DNA of 64,000 nucleotides from JACPRL01 sp035573715 (GCA_035573715.1 DATLZZ010000005.1:62001-126000), one strand, 5' to 3'. Counted from the first letter of the stretch, positions 33,980 to 44,276 are shown. Made by a program: numbers and translations. The notes: a model not told the origin generated them from the sequence alone.

Positions 33980-34138
33980 GGCATCACCGACAGCTTGTGC
34001 TGACCTTCTAGAGGTAGTGCGAAGGGCTTAATTCCCGCTACGACTCTTGTGGTGGTAGTGTTTCCGGACTTGGCGGCGCATCGCAATTGATCGGCGCGCG
34101 CGAAGTCCGACTCGGCGAGGGTTGGGCCCAGTATATGC

Positions 34139-34306
34139 CTACGCGCCGGTCACTTTCATCGTGATCATTACCTTGTCGTCTTGATGCGCCATGGCGCGTG
34201 AAAACGACGCCACGTCGGCAAAGATGGCTTTGGCGATCTCTCCCGCCGACCCGTGAAGGTTGGACCGGGCAACACGCACAATACCCTGAGCTTCGTATTG
34301 CCGAGT
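34139..34306 (-). pseudogene. Remnant of a PP2C/SpoIIE-type phosphatase C-terminus (RsbU-like)
   Basis: About 55 residues in one frame end with a TAG: GSAGEIAKAIFADVASFSRA then AMAHQDDKVMITMKVTGA. The final DDK-hydrophobic strand matches the end of SpoIIE/RsbU phosphatase domains. The rest of such a protein is missing; the sequence upstream reads as unrelated frames. It lies beside an RsbW-like gene, so a partner-switch pair was probably here once. The whole stretch 33980-34519 holds no other gene I can support. Confidence 0.5.
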
Positions 34307-34519
34307 TGAACCACACCCCATACCGCCAGGCACACCAGCGCAGCCATCGCTAGGCTGAGAAGACCCCCGTGCTCGTGGATCCGAAACCTCATCCCCACCC
34401 GCTTCGGCTCGAATGCCCGCCCCATCATATGTCTGGTGGCTCTGGAGAGATTCGGAAAGAGCGGAGCGCCGCTCCGCGGCGGCACCGGCTGGCTTGGCCG
34501 CGATCGGTGCCGATTCCTG

Positions 34520-35065
34520 CTATGGGGTCGGGGGTCGGCCTCGACGTCGCGTCGTTGGCGCCGGCGGGCGGTCAAACCGGCCCTGGAAGTCTCGGTACAC
34601 ACGCAGGTTGACGCAGCAGCCGTTACCGTTGCGCGCCACCCACAGCTCATCCACAAATGTGCGCGCCAGCAGCAGGCCGCGCCCGGAAGATTTGAGCCGA
34701 TTCATTCCTTGGCGCGGATCGGGGACCAGGGCGGGATCGAAGCCCGGGCCGCTGTCCTGCACCTGAACCAGCAGGCTGTCGGGACAAAAAAGAAACTTGA
34801 GTCCGATTGTTTTGTTTGAATCCGCTCCATTGCCATGCACCATGGCGTTGGCCAGACATTCCCTTACCGCCAGGCCAATGCGGTATTGCGCTTCTTCTTC
34901 AAAGCCTAGATTTGCAGCGACCAATTCGGCGGCTTGCTGGCTGGCCTCGACGCTTTCCAACCGATTGGGAAGGGTCAGCTCCAGGCGATGCGCCCAGGAT
35001 TCATAGGAGGCGGTGTGGAACCGCTTCGATGGCTTTCGTCGGGCGGTTTGCGTTGTCAGTCTCAT
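34520..35065 (-). CDS. Anti-sigma/serine kinase of the RsbW (GHKL) family
   Basis: This 181-residue protein has the RsbW-type ATPase motifs: RIGLAVRECLANAMVHGNG (N-box), VQDSGPGFD (G1) and SGRGLLLARTFVDEL (G2). Such proteins phosphorylate an anti-anti-sigma factor and hold a sigma factor. No sigma factor or STAS partner is encoded nearby. The neighbouring phosphatase is decayed, so it may be an orphan or work with distant partners. The tail is basic and proline-rich. Confidence 0.8.
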   Translation of the reverse strand: MRLTTQTARRKPSKRFHTASYESWAHRLELTLPNRLESVEASQQAAELVAANLGFEEEAQYRIGLAVRECLANAMVHGNGADSNKTIGLKFLFCPDSLLVQVQDSGPGFDPALVPDPRQGMNRLKSSGRGLLLARTFVDELWVARNGNGCCVNLRVYRDFQGRFDRPPAPTTRRRGRPPTP

Positions 35066-35228
35066 AACGCCCTTGGCGGTGCATCCGGCCGGCCAAGCGC
35101 CGCATTGCCGCGAGGCTCATTCCGTCTAGATTCAACTACTTGGGGTGGACACGCGGGGACGTGAGGTGCCAGGCTGTCCACGGCTGAGATGACTGGCGGA
35201 AACCAGCACACTTGCAATAGAGGAAAGG

Positions 35229-35681
35229 CTAAGGATGGGGAATCTGTTCCGCGGCCCGCCGAATCTCCCCGAGCAGCTCGGTTGAGAGGCGGTTTTTGGA
35301 AACGAAGCCGTTGGCCCCGCGCGCCCGGCAGGCGGCCATCACCGTCGGAGTATCGTAGGAGGAAACAACGATAATCCGCGTGGACGGGTAGTTCTCCCTA
35401 GCGTACTGCAACACCGCCAACCCACTCAGGTCGGGCATGTTGAGGTCCATAAGCACCAAGTCCGGCTTCAGGCTCTCCATCAAGTCAATCGCCTGTTTGC
35501 CGCCGTTCGCCATCCCCACCACTTCAAGTCCGGGCTGGTCTTGCAGCAACAGGCTGAGGGTGCGCAAGAAGAGAGCCGAGTCGTCTGCAATAAGCACCCG
35601 CAGGCGGGCGGTCTTGCTGTCGGTTTCTGGCTCGTGTGTCGCGCTCACGGGCGCAGAGTAGGTCAGGCTGCTCGTCAACAC
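35229..35681 (-). CDS. Response regulator with receiver domain only
   Basis: The protein has 150 residues from a GTG at 35681; the receiver starts near residue 27 (RVLIADDSALFLRTLSLLLQ), with aspartate in LVLMDLNMPDLSG, serine/threonine in VVSSYDTP and lysine in FVSKNRLS. There is no output domain. A start closer to the receiver at an internal GTG is equally possible. It precedes the NarL-type regulator and kinase genes on the same strand and may be part of their pathway. Confidence 0.85.
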   Translation of the reverse strand: MLTSSLTYSAPVSATHEPETDSKTARLRVLIADDSALFLRTLSLLLQDQPGLEVVGMANGGKQAIDLMESLKPDLVLMDLNMPDLSGLAVLQYARENYPSTRIIVVSSYDTPTVMAACRARGANGFVSKNRLSTELLGEIRRAAEQIPHP

Positions 35682-35738
35682 AATCAGGGAGGGACCGTCC
35701 TTGGACAGGGGGAAATACCTTAGTACCGCGCGAAGACC

Positions 35739-36398
35739 TTAGGGCTCGACCATCTTCTGCCGGATGGCGTAGCGGACGAGTTCGCTGACCGAGTGCAGGT
35801 TGAGCTTGCGCATGATGTTGGTTCGGTGGGTCTCGGCGGTCTTGACGCTGATGCCCAGAGTACTGGCGACTTCTTTTGTGCTGCGGCCTTCGGCAATCAG
35901 TTGGACAATCTCGCGCTCGCGAGAGGTCAAGTGGCGGCCTGCGGGGGAGCGCGCGGCAGGCTTGGCGTCTCGTCCGCGAAAACCTTCCAGAACCAGATCG
36001 GCCACTTTGGACGTGAAGAAGGGCTTGCCCTGGGAAAGCGTCTGCACGGCCGTCACCAACTCCGGTCCCAAATCGGACTTCAGCATATAACCGCGGGCGC
36101 CGGCCTCGAGCATTTCTCGAACCAACGCCTCGCTCTCGTGCACGGTAAGCACCAGAACCGTGCTGCGGGGGGAGAGCTTGAGGATTTGGCGCGTGGCTTC
36201 CAGGCCGTTCAGCTCGGGCATGCTGACGTCCATGACCACGATGTCCGGCGCCATCTCTCTCGCCTTCTGCACCGCCTCGCGGCCGGTGCTGGCCTCGCCG
36301 CAGATTTCCCACTCCGGCCGGGTTTCCAGCAAGGCGCGCAGGCCACGGCGGACAACGTCGTGGTCGTCGGCCAGCAGGATGCGCAGCGTCTTCTTCAT
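35739..36398 (-). CDS. NarL/FixJ-family response regulator
   Basis: This 219-residue protein has a receiver (ILLADDHDVVRRGLRALLE, aspartate in IVVMDVSMPEL, lysine in GYMLKSDLGPE) and a C-terminal LuxR-type helix-turn-helix (LTSREREIVQLIAEG, KEVASTLGISVKTAETHR). The ATG overlaps the stop of the preceding PAS kinase as ATGA, so the two are a cognate pair. It likely switches transcription on a signal read by that kinase. Confidence 0.93.
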   Translation of the reverse strand: MKKTLRILLADDHDVVRRGLRALLETRPEWEICGEASTGREAVQKAREMAPDIVVMDVSMPELNGLEATRQILKLSPRSTVLVLTVHESEALVREMLEAGARGYMLKSDLGPELVTAVQTLSQGKPFFTSKVADLVLEGFRGRDAKPAARSPAGRHLTSREREIVQLIAEGRSTKEVASTLGISVKTAETHRTNIMRKLNLHSVSELVRYAIRQKMVEP

Positions 36399-38142
36399 TC
36401 CTCAGGCCGGAGTATGGGGACCGTGGCTCGTACGGTTGTCCCCCCTGCCCCCGTTTCGAATTCAAGCGTCCCGCCGAGCATCCGAACACGCTCGCGCATT
36501 CCGGCAATGCCGACTCCCATCCGCCACTCGCCCTTGCGCAGGGCTTCGGCGAAGTCAGCGGGCAGACCCTTGCCTTTATCCTTCACTTCCAGGACTATTC
36601 GGTCGGTATCGGGCATGAGACGAATAGTAGCTGTTTTGCTGCCGGAATGGCGATGGACGTTGGTCAGCGCCTCCTGGGCAATCCGATATAAAGACAGAGC
36701 CGGGCCTCGTAGTCAAGCGGAAGAATCTCGCAGGGAGCCTCGATCCGCATGGCGACGCCGCTGCGCTCCTCGAATCCCCGGGCCAGCTCTCGCAGCGCCA
36801 CCTCCAGCCCCAGCTCCTCTAGCAGCGGCGGGTGCAGCAAATGGGACAGAGTGCGGATTTCGGCCGCCGCGTCCTCGACGAGCTTGATGGTCTCCGCCAG
36901 TTCCTCCTTCTCCGTAGCCCCCAGGCGCTTGGATTGTTCCAGCATTCGGAGCTTCATCAGTGCCGCCGCTGCGGTCTGTCCGAGGGCGTCGTGCAACTCG
37001 CGCGCAATCCGCCGGCGCTCCTCGTCCTGCGCCCGCAGCAGTTGGTCGGTCAGCTTGCGCAGGCCCTCCTCGGCCCGCTTGTGCTCGGTGATGTCCAGCG
37101 CGACTCCCGCAGCGTGAGTGGGTTTCCCGTCCGGGCCGGCAAAGAAAGTGGCCCGGCCCACAATCCACTTCACGCCCGCGTCGGGATGCACAATCCGGTA
37201 TTCGACGTCCAATTCGCCGCCTCGCTGCGCGCCTTCCTCCGCCATGCGTTGAATGCGGCCGCGGTCCTCCGGGTGGACCCGGGCCAGGAAGTCTTCGAGA
37301 CTAAGAGGGGCATTCGGAGGAAAACCAAACATCTCATACCATTCCGGCGAAAGCCCCATCTTCCCGGTGGACAGGTCCCAGTTCCCAATGCCCAACCGGG
37401 CGCCCACCATGGCCAGCCGCAATTGTCCTTCGCGCTCTCTGAGCGCTTCCTCGGCGCGTTTGCGCTCGGTGATGTCTTGGGCCGATGAAACGAGAAACTG
37501 AACGTTTCCGGACTCGTCGAACAAGGGTTGCAGGGTGAAGTCGACGACGGCCATTCGGTTGCCTTTGGCACGAACCGTAATGTCGAAGCGCGAGAGTTCG
37601 CCGCGCGCCGCACGTTCAATGGCTTGGCGCACACGCTGCTGCTCCTCCTCCGCGTCCGAGAACCAGATGGTCTGCTCCAGCGGCTTGCCGAGGACGTCGA
37701 GCGGCTGCACCCCGGCCAACTCCAGGGCCGAGCGGTTGGCTTCGATCAGCACGCCTTCGGGCGTCAAGAGTCCGACAAACATCTGCGGGCCCATGCCGTC
37801 CATGATGTCCCGCATGCGCTGGGCCTGGCGGCGCAGTTCCGCCTCCTCGCGTCGGCGGTCGGCATCACTGCGGTCGAGCCGGGAGGCGTACCAGAACCCC
37901 AGCGCGCCGAGAAGAAGAACTGCGGCGGAGGAGATCAAAACCGAACCCAGGAACCCTGGGGGGAAGCTCTTCAGGATGGCGACGTCGAAAACCCAGCCGG
38001 CCAGGACCAGAAAGCCAACCAGCATTGAAAGGAGGGCGACGGCCTGGGCGAAGAGCCGAAAAGAGGTTGCTAAATGAGGATCGAGGGTTGCCGGCGAATC
38101 CGAGCCAGCCCTGGGCCTGCCTGTATCGGCTTCGCGCCGCAT
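36395..38142 (-). pseudogene. PAS-domain HisKA_3-type histidine kinase, interrupted by a frameshift near 36688
   Basis: The intact reading is about 580 residues: two N-terminal membrane helices (AVALLSMLVGFLVLAGWVF, FLGSVLISSAAVLLLGAL), PAS near 110-225, PAS near 240-355, a HisKA_3 dimerisation domain (RRIARELHDALGQTAAAALM) and the start of the ATPase domain. At about 36688 an extra AT in TATAT moves the frame. The sense continues in another frame as RIAQEALTNVHRHSGSKTA and then DKGKGLPADF and GIAGMRERVRMLGG to the stop at 36395. Either the kinase is broken or the two bases are a sequencing error. ATG 38142, after GGGGAGAACG, is the start. Confidence 0.8.
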
Positions 38143-38362
38143 TCGTTCTCCCCTCGATGCGGCCTTAGTTCTGACTAGGAGTCTTCTTATCTCGCCAAGT
38201 TTCGCGCAAATCCCTCCGGAAGTCAATGAAAACACATACAGGAAATCCTGTAGGTCACCCCAGGGAAATTCTGGGGCGGAAATACACGGTGTACCGAATT
38301 GCGACAGCCAGACCTCGGTGCGATGCTAGGCCGCGAAAAGGGAGAAAGAGGGGAACACCGCA

Positions 38363-41300
38363 GTGACCCGAGAAATGCAAGACGCTATTTTCACCATGTG
38401 CCAGAGCGAAGGCTATATGAGGGCGTTGATTGAGGCCGAACCGGAGTGCGTCAAGCTGACGCGGTGCGACGGCACGCTGCTGCACATCAACGCCGCCGGG
38501 CTGGCGATGCTCGAAGCCGACAGTTTGGAGCAGGTTCAAGGCAAGAGTGTGTACCCGCTCATCGCACCGGAATACCTGCAAGCCTTTCAGGAGTTCAACC
38601 GCACGGTTTGCGGCGGGCAGAAGGCCACCCTGGAATTTGAGATCGTGGGGCTGAAGGGAACGCGGCGCTGGCTGGAGAGCCATGCCGTTCCCTTCCAACC
38701 GGAGGGAGAAGCGCACCCCCTTGTGCTGGCGGTTAGCCACGACATCACGTGGCGCGTGCAGGCGGAGGAGGCGTTGCGCCTCTCCGAGGAACGGTTTGCC
38801 AAGGTGTTCCGCAGCAGCCCTTTGGCCATCACCATCTCTGAACTGGCCACCGGCCGCTACGTGGAGGCCAATGAGCAAGCCCTGCTCCTGAGCGGCTACC
38901 GCCGCGAGGAAGTCGTCGGACGCTCGGCACTGGAAGTGGGGGTCTGGGTGGACCCGGCTCAGCGGGAGCAACTTCGCGCTGATTTGGCGCGTGATGGCCA
39001 TGTGAAGAACCGTGAGTATCGATTCCGGCGCAAGTCGGGCGAAGTGTTCACCTGCCTGTATTCAGCGGAGCTCATCGAGCTAGCGGGAAAGCCGCACGTG
39101 CTTTCCATCGCCAACGACATTACCGAGCGCAAGCAGATGGAGGAAACCCTGGCGGAAAGCCAGCGCCAGCTTCGCCTCGCGCTGGAAGCCTCCGGTGTCG
39201 GCCTCTGGGACTGGGACGTTCGCACCGGCGCCCTTCGTGTCTCGCCCGAACTGAAGAAGCAGATCGGTCTTGGACCCAACGACCCCTGGGACGACTACCT
39301 CACGTGGGAACGCCACCTTCATCCCGACGACCGAGAGGGGGCCGTATCCGCCCTGCGGGCCTACCTGGACGGGTTCTGGCCGGAGTACGACGTTGAGTTC
39401 CGGCTGCGGCACAAGGACGGCTCCTACCGCTGGATTCGTTCGATGGGCACGGCCCTGCGGGACGGAACCGGGAAACCCTACCGGATGCTGGGCGCCCACG
39501 TGGACATCACCGAGCGCAAGCAGGCCGAGGAAGCGCTGCGGAGCAGCGAATCCAGTTTCCGGCTCCTGTTCGGTTCCAATCCTCTTCCGATGTGGGTGTA
39601 CAGCCGGAAAACACTGAGATTCCTCGAAGTCAATGAGGCCGCCATCCGCAATTACGGCTACAGCCGGGATGAATTCCTCCAGATGACCATCGCCGACATC
39701 CGGCCGGCGGAAGACGTGGACCGGCTTCGGGAGGAGCTCAGCCGTCCGCGGCCGGCGTTGCAACACTCAGGTTCCTGGCGGCATCGTCTCAAGGACGGCC
39801 GGCTGCTCGAAGTCGAAATCCAGTCCCATACTCTGCCGTTCGCCGGCGAAGACGCCGTGCTGGTGGTGGCCGAGGACGTCACCGAGCGGAGGCAATTGGA
39901 GCGGCAGCAGGCTGTCCTCCACCGCGTGGCTACCGCGACCGTCGAAACTGCTAACTTGGCTGACCTCTACCGCGAAGTACACGCCGCCATTCAAATGGTC
40001 ATGCCGGCTGACAACTTTTACATCGCTCTCTACGACGAAAACAGGGATGTGCTCAGCTTTCCCTACTTTGTGGACCAGGAGGACTCGACGCCGGCGCCGC
40101 GGCGGCCCGGGCGAGAGGTGACTTCCTACGTGCTGCGCACCGGCCGATCGCTGCTGTGCACCGAGGCCATAGACGAGGAATTGAGACGCAGCGGCGAAAT
40201 CGAGACGGTGGGGGCGCCTTCGCCCGTCTGGCTCGGCGTGCCGCTGAAAGTAGCCGGCAAGACTATCGGGGTGATGGCGGTTCAGCACTACAGCGACCCG
40301 CTGGCCTACGGCGAGCGCGAGCTTCACCTGCTGGAATTCATGTCGGCCGAGGTGGCCAAGGCCATCGAGCACAAGAAGACCGAGGATGAGCTACGCCTCT
40401 TGCAAACGGCCGTGGAGCAGTCGGCGGAAGCCATTGTGATTACCGATGCCAACGGCGCCATCGAGTACGCGAACCCGGCCTTCAGCCGCATCGCCGGGTA
40501 CGAGCGGCATGAGGTTCTCGGCCGGAACCCGCGGATTCTGAAATCGGGCAGGCACGACCGAGCGTTTTATCGCGTGCTTTGGGAGACCATTACTGGAGGT
40601 GAGGTTTGGCGCGGGGAGATAGTCAATCGCCGGCGCGACGGCTCCCTCTACACCGAACAGATGACCATCACACCGGTCCGAATGGGCGGGGAAATCACCC
40701 ACTTTATTGCCATCAAGGAGGATGTCACCGAGCGCAAGAAGCTGCAGCGGCAGATGCAGGAGCTGCAGAAGTTCGAGGCGCTGGGGCAACTGGCGGGTGG
40801 CATCGCCCACGACTTCAACAACGCCCTGGGCGCCATCATGGGCTGGACAGATCTGGCACTGCTGGATGCAGCGGCCGGGAGTCCATTGCGGGCTCGCCTG
40901 CAGAAAATCTATGTGCAGGCCGAGCGCACCGCCGGGCTGACCCGGCAACTGCTGGCCTTCGCCCGCCGCCAGGCGCTGGAGCCGCGCAACCTGGATCTCA
41001 ACCAGATTATTCGCGACGAACTGATACTGCTGGAGACCATGCTGGGCAAGGATGTCAAGGTGAAGGTGGCGCTGGCCGATGCGCTGCCGACCGTCTGCGC
41101 CGACCCGACCCAGATAGGGCAGATTCTGATGAACCTGTGCGTGAACGCCCGCGACGCCATGCCCGAGGGCGGCGAGCTGGTGGTGGAGACGCGCGAAGTG
41201 GAGTTCGATGAAGACTATTGCCGCCGCTACAGCTATGCGCGCCCGGGCCGGTTCGTGCAACTGGCCGTGTCCGACACTGGCGTGGGGATGGACGCCGAAA

Positions 41301-41911
41301 CCCAGAAGCACATCTTCGAGCCGTTCTTCACCACCAAGGAGGTAGGGAAAGGAACCGGGCTGGGGCTGGCCACCGTGTACGGGATTGTCAAGCAGCACGA
41401 AGGGATCATCCACGTCTACAGCGAGCCCGGCGTGGGAACCACGTTCCGGGTCTATCTGCCGGTCGTCCAGGGTGCTGTTGTTCAGGATGACGAGAAGCCC
41501 AAGCAGGTGGAACGGGGCGGAACCGAGACCATCCTGCTGGCCGACGACCATGACGGGCTTCGCGAGACCGCCCAGGAAGTTCTGGAGACGCTGGGCTATC
41601 GCGTATTGTCGGCGGCTGACGGCAAGATGGCCTGTGAGGTGTTCGACCAGCACGCCGGCGAGGTGGAGTTGGCCATCCTGGACGTGGTGATGCCGGAGGT
41701 GTGCGGGCTGGCCGTCGCGCAACGAATTGCCTCCCGCCGTCCGGACGTGCCGGTCATCTTCACCACGGGCTACTCTGGGCTATCCTCTCTGCGGGAACAA
41801 ATGGAAAAGGGAGCCGAGGTTCTGCAAAAGCCCTACACGCCTGCGGTGCTGGCGCGCAAGGTGCGCGAGGCGCTTGACGCTGCCCGGGGTTGGACCCATA
41901 GTTCAAGGTGA
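38363..41911 (+). CDS. Hybrid PAS/GAF histidine kinase with C-terminal receiver
   Basis: This 1182-residue cytoplasmic protein has several PAS domains (about residues 15-500 and again 680-790), a GAF domain between them near 520-670 (EVHAAIQMVMPADNFYIALY), HisKA (LAGGIAHDFNNALGAIMGW) and the ATPase part (LCVNARDAMPEGG, DTGVGMDAE, GTGLGLATVYG). A receiver follows at the end (ILLADDHDGLRETA, aspartate in AILDVVMPEV, lysine in VLQKPY). There are no membrane segments. It is followed 15 bases later by an NtrC-type regulator, its likely target. GTG 38363 is used; ATG 38375 is an alternative. Confidence 0.9.
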   Translation: MTREMQDAIFTMCQSEGYMRALIEAEPECVKLTRCDGTLLHINAAGLAMLEADSLEQVQGKSVYPLIAPEYLQAFQEFNRTVCGGQKATLEFEIVGLKGTRRWLESHAVPFQPEGEAHPLVLAVSHDITWRVQAEEALRLSEERFAKVFRSSPLAITISELATGRYVEANEQALLLSGYRREEVVGRSALEVGVWVDPAQREQLRADLARDGHVKNREYRFRRKSGEVFTCLYSAELIELAGKPHVLSIANDITERKQMEETLAESQRQLRLALEASGVGLWDWDVRTGALRVSPELKKQIGLGPNDPWDDYLTWERHLHPDDREGAVSALRAYLDGFWPEYDVEFRLRHKDGSYRWIRSMGTALRDGTGKPYRMLGAHVDITERKQAEEALRSSESSFRLLFGSNPLPMWVYSRKTLRFLEVNEAAIRNYGYSRDEFLQMTIADIRPAEDVDRLREELSRPRPALQHSGSWRHRLKDGRLLEVEIQSHTLPFAGEDAVLVVAEDVTERRQLERQQAVLHRVATATVETANLADLYREVHAAIQMVMPADNFYIALYDENRDVLSFPYFVDQEDSTPAPRRPGREVTSYVLRTGRSLLCTEAIDEELRRSGEIETVGAPSPVWLGVPLKVAGKTIGVMAVQHYSDPLAYGERELHLLEFMSAEVAKAIEHKKTEDELRLLQTAVEQSAEAIVITDANGAIEYANPAFSRIAGYERHEVLGRNPRILKSGRHDRAFYRVLWETITGGEVWRGEIVNRRRDGSLYTEQMTITPVRMGGEITHFIAIKEDVTERKKLQRQMQELQKFEALGQLAGGIAHDFNNALGAIMGWTDLALLDAAAGSPLRARLQKIYVQAERTAGLTRQLLAFARRQALEPRNLDLNQIIRDELILLETMLGKDVKVKVALADALPTVCADPTQIGQILMNLCVNARDAMPEGGELVVETREVEFDEDYCRRYSYARPGRFVQLAVSDTGVGMDAETQKHIFEPFFTTKEVGKGTGLGLATVYGIVKQHEGIIHVYSEPGVGTTFRVYLPVVQGAVVQDDEKPKQVERGGTETILLADDHDGLRETAQEVLETLGYRVLSAADGKMACEVFDQHAGEVELAILDVVMPEVCGLAVAQRIASRRPDVPVIFTTGYSGLSSLREQMEKGAEVLQKPYTPAVLARKVREALDAARGWTHSSR

Positions 41912-41926
41912 AGAGAGGTACATCTC

Positions 41927-43306
41927 ATGGGGCTGGACAACAGAGTCGCCACGCTGGTGGCCATTGACGACGACACGAACTTCTTGGAGTTGATTCGCGC
42001 CGCGCTCACCCAGGACGAGCTGGAGGTCGTGACGTTTGCCGACGCGCAGGAGGGCCTTGGGTTCTGCCTGCGGCGCCACCCACAGATTGTCGTGACCGAC
42101 CTCAACATGCCGAAGCTGAACGGTCTGGAAGTGCTGAGGCGAATCGTGGAGGCCGACCCGGCTATTGAGGTGATACTGCTGACCGGCAACTACTCCACAG
42201 AATCGGCCGTGTCCGCCATCCAGCAGGGCGCGGCGGACTACTTGGAAAAACCGCTTCCGGTGGAGAAGCTGCGTCGACGGGTGTATCAAGCCATTGAGTC
42301 GTTCCGTCGGAGACAGGAAGCCGCCAAGCTCGACCAACAACTCCTCCAGACCTTTAGCTTCGAGAGCATGATCGGGCGCAGTCCCGAAATGCTGGCTGTG
42401 TATTCTCTTCTCCAACGGGTAGCCCCGCACTATCGCGTGACGCTAGTGACTGGAGAGACCGGCACCGGCAAGGAGCTGGTGGCGCGGGCGCTGCACCAGT
42501 TGAGCCCGGTGGCCTCGGGGCCGTTTGCGGTGTGTAATTGCTCGGCCATCGTCGAGACGCTGTTCGAAAGCGAGCTATTCGGCCACGTCAAAGGCTCATT
42601 CACCGGCGCTTCACAGGACCGCATCGGTCTGTTCGAATACGCCAATGGCGGCACGCTGCTGCTGGACGAGATCGGGGACATGCCGCTGGTCACGCAGGCC
42701 AAGCTGCTGCGCGTGCTGCAATACCAGGAAATCCAGCGGGTCGGGTCGCCGGCGCCGCGCAAGGTTGACGTTCGTGTCGTGGCTGCCACCAACCGCGACC
42801 TGCTCGCCATGGTCAAGAAGGGAGAGTTTCGCGAGGACCTCTACTACCGGCTGTCCATGGTTCGGATTCAACTGCCGGCCCTGCGCGAGCGGCGGGAAGA
42901 CTTACCCTTGCTGGTTCGACACTTTGTGGAGCGATTCTCCGCTCAGTACAACAAGCCCATCCGCGGCCTGACGCGCCGTGCGCAGGCCTTGATATCTCGG
43001 TACCCGTGGCCCGGCAACGTGCGCGAGCTCGAGAACGCCATCGGGCACGCCTGCATGATGGCGCAAGGAGACTTCCTGGATGTGGGAGATCTTCCCACCG
43101 AGCTGCACCGGCCTGCGGAGAGCCTCGCCGCCGGCGAGGACGAGATGCTGACCCTGGACGAACTGAGCCGCCGCCACGCCCGCCGCGTGCTTGAAAGGAC
43201 GGGCGGGAACAAACTGCAGGCGGCGGGAATTCTGGGAATCAGCCGCAGTACTCTCTATCGGCTCCTCGGCGAGAAGGAAGCCGAGGAGGTGAAGCACTGC
43301 AAGTAG
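41927..43306 (+). CDS. NtrC-family sigma54-dependent response regulator
   Basis: The 459-residue protein has a receiver (TLVAIDDDTNFLELIRAAL, aspartate in IVVTDLNMPKL, lysine in YLEKPLPVE), a sigma54 AAA+ domain (GETGTGKELVARAL, loop GSFTGA, LLLDEIGDMP) and a Fis-type helix-turn-helix (NKLQAAGILGISRSTLYRLL). It is 15 bases after the hybrid kinase, so they form one pathway. The sigma54-contact loop has serine for alanine (GSFTGA), a common tolerated change. It could drive the 30228 promoter. Confidence 0.93.
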   Translation: MGLDNRVATLVAIDDDTNFLELIRAALTQDELEVVTFADAQEGLGFCLRRHPQIVVTDLNMPKLNGLEVLRRIVEADPAIEVILLTGNYSTESAVSAIQQGAADYLEKPLPVEKLRRRVYQAIESFRRRQEAAKLDQQLLQTFSFESMIGRSPEMLAVYSLLQRVAPHYRVTLVTGETGTGKELVARALHQLSPVASGPFAVCNCSAIVETLFESELFGHVKGSFTGASQDRIGLFEYANGGTLLLDEIGDMPLVTQAKLLRVLQYQEIQRVGSPAPRKVDVRVVAATNRDLLAMVKKGEFREDLYYRLSMVRIQLPALRERREDLPLLVRHFVERFSAQYNKPIRGLTRRAQALISRYPWPGNVRELENAIGHACMMAQGDFLDVGDLPTELHRPAESLAAGEDEMLTLDELSRRHARRVLERTGGNKLQAAGILGISRSTLYRLLGEKEAEEVKHCK

Positions 43307-43319
43307 GTCTGGGCGGCCC

Positions 43320-44276
43320 TTAGTAGAGCCCGTCACTCTCCGAGATCATCCGAGCCAATTCCGCGTAGACGCGGGAGTCCCACCAGCCGCGCTCCACTTC
43401 CGACGCCATCACGGCCAGTGCTTCCTCAGGGGAGAGCTCGCGCTTGTAAGAGCGCTCGGTGGTCAGCGCATCGTAGACGTCCGCCAGTTGAAAGACGCGC
43501 GCGGTGAGCGGGATCTTCTCGCCTTTGAGGCCGTCAGGATAACCCGAGCCGTCGTACTTTTCATGATGGTGTCGGATGATGGGCAGTACGCGGGCGAAGG
43601 ATTTCAGAGAGGAGCAGATCTGCTCTCCGGCCACAGTGTGCTGCTCCATCACCTTCCGTTCCTCTGGAGTCAGCGGCCCCCTCTTGAGCAGGATGGAATC
43701 GGGTATAGCCACCTTGCCGATGTCATGGAGCACGCCCGCTCGGCGCAAGGCCAGAATGTCTTCTTCCGGAAGGCCCAGACGGGCGCCGAGCCGCGACGCC
43801 GACTCGGAAAGGCGCTCGCAATGGCCCCGCGTGTAGGGGTCTTTGGCTTCGATAGTTCGTGCCAAGGTGAGAATCACCGATTCGCACCGCTCCAGCTCGT
43901 CCACACAGGACTTGAAGCGCAGCAAGGCCCAGATGCGCGCAAACAGTTCCCTGGGATGTACCGGCTTGCCGAAGAAATCGTCGGCGCCAGCCTCGAGGCA
44001 CTGAACGCGGCTCTCTAGGTCGGAGTTTCCCGTGATGAGGACCACGGGAACCAGGCGCGTCTGGGGATTGGCCTTGATGCGGCGGCAGGTTTCAACCCCA
44101 TCCAGTCGCGGCATCTTCACGTCCAGCAGGACCAAATCGGATTGCTCGCGTTCCAGAAGGTCCAGCGCCGCCAGACCGTCATCCGCGGTGGCCACTTCCA
44201 GACCCGCGCAGCGCAGCGTCTCAGCGAACAAGGCACGGTAGGCTTCGTTGTCGTCAGCTACCACAGCTCTCGGCAT
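43320..44276 (-). CDS. HD-GYP response regulator (c-di-GMP phosphodiesterase type)
   Basis: This 318-residue protein has a receiver (AVVADDNEAYRALFAETL, aspartate in LVLLDVKMPRLD, lysine in FFGKPVHP) and an HD-GYP domain (GVLHDIGKVAIPDSIL, EQHTVAGEQI, HHEKYDGSGYPDGLKGE). HD-GYP enzymes cut cyclic di-GMP. All metal-binding residues I can identify are present. ATG 44276 follows GGAGGAG. It faces the diguanylate cyclase region (45600), giving a nearby opposing pair. Confidence 0.93.
   Translation of the reverse strand: MPRAVVADDNEAYRALFAETLRCAGLEVATADDGLAALDLLEREQSDLVLLDVKMPRLDGVETCRRIKANPQTRLVPVVLITGNSDLESRVQCLEAGADDFFGKPVHPRELFARIWALLRFKSCVDELERCESVILTLARTIEAKDPYTRGHCERLSESASRLGARLGLPEEDILALRRAGVLHDIGKVAIPDSILLKRGPLTPEERKVMEQHTVAGEQICSSLKSFARVLPIIRHHHEKYDGSGYPDGLKGEKIPLTARVFQLADVYDALTTERSYKRELSPEEALAVMASEVERGWWDSRVYAELARMISESDGLY

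Noticed and set aside
34168..34656. 162-residue minus-strand open frame with one hydrophobic stretch (LLSLAMAALVCLAVWGVV)
   Set aside because: It overlaps the end of the RsbW-like gene and continues out of frame through the phosphatase remnant; no start signal supports it.
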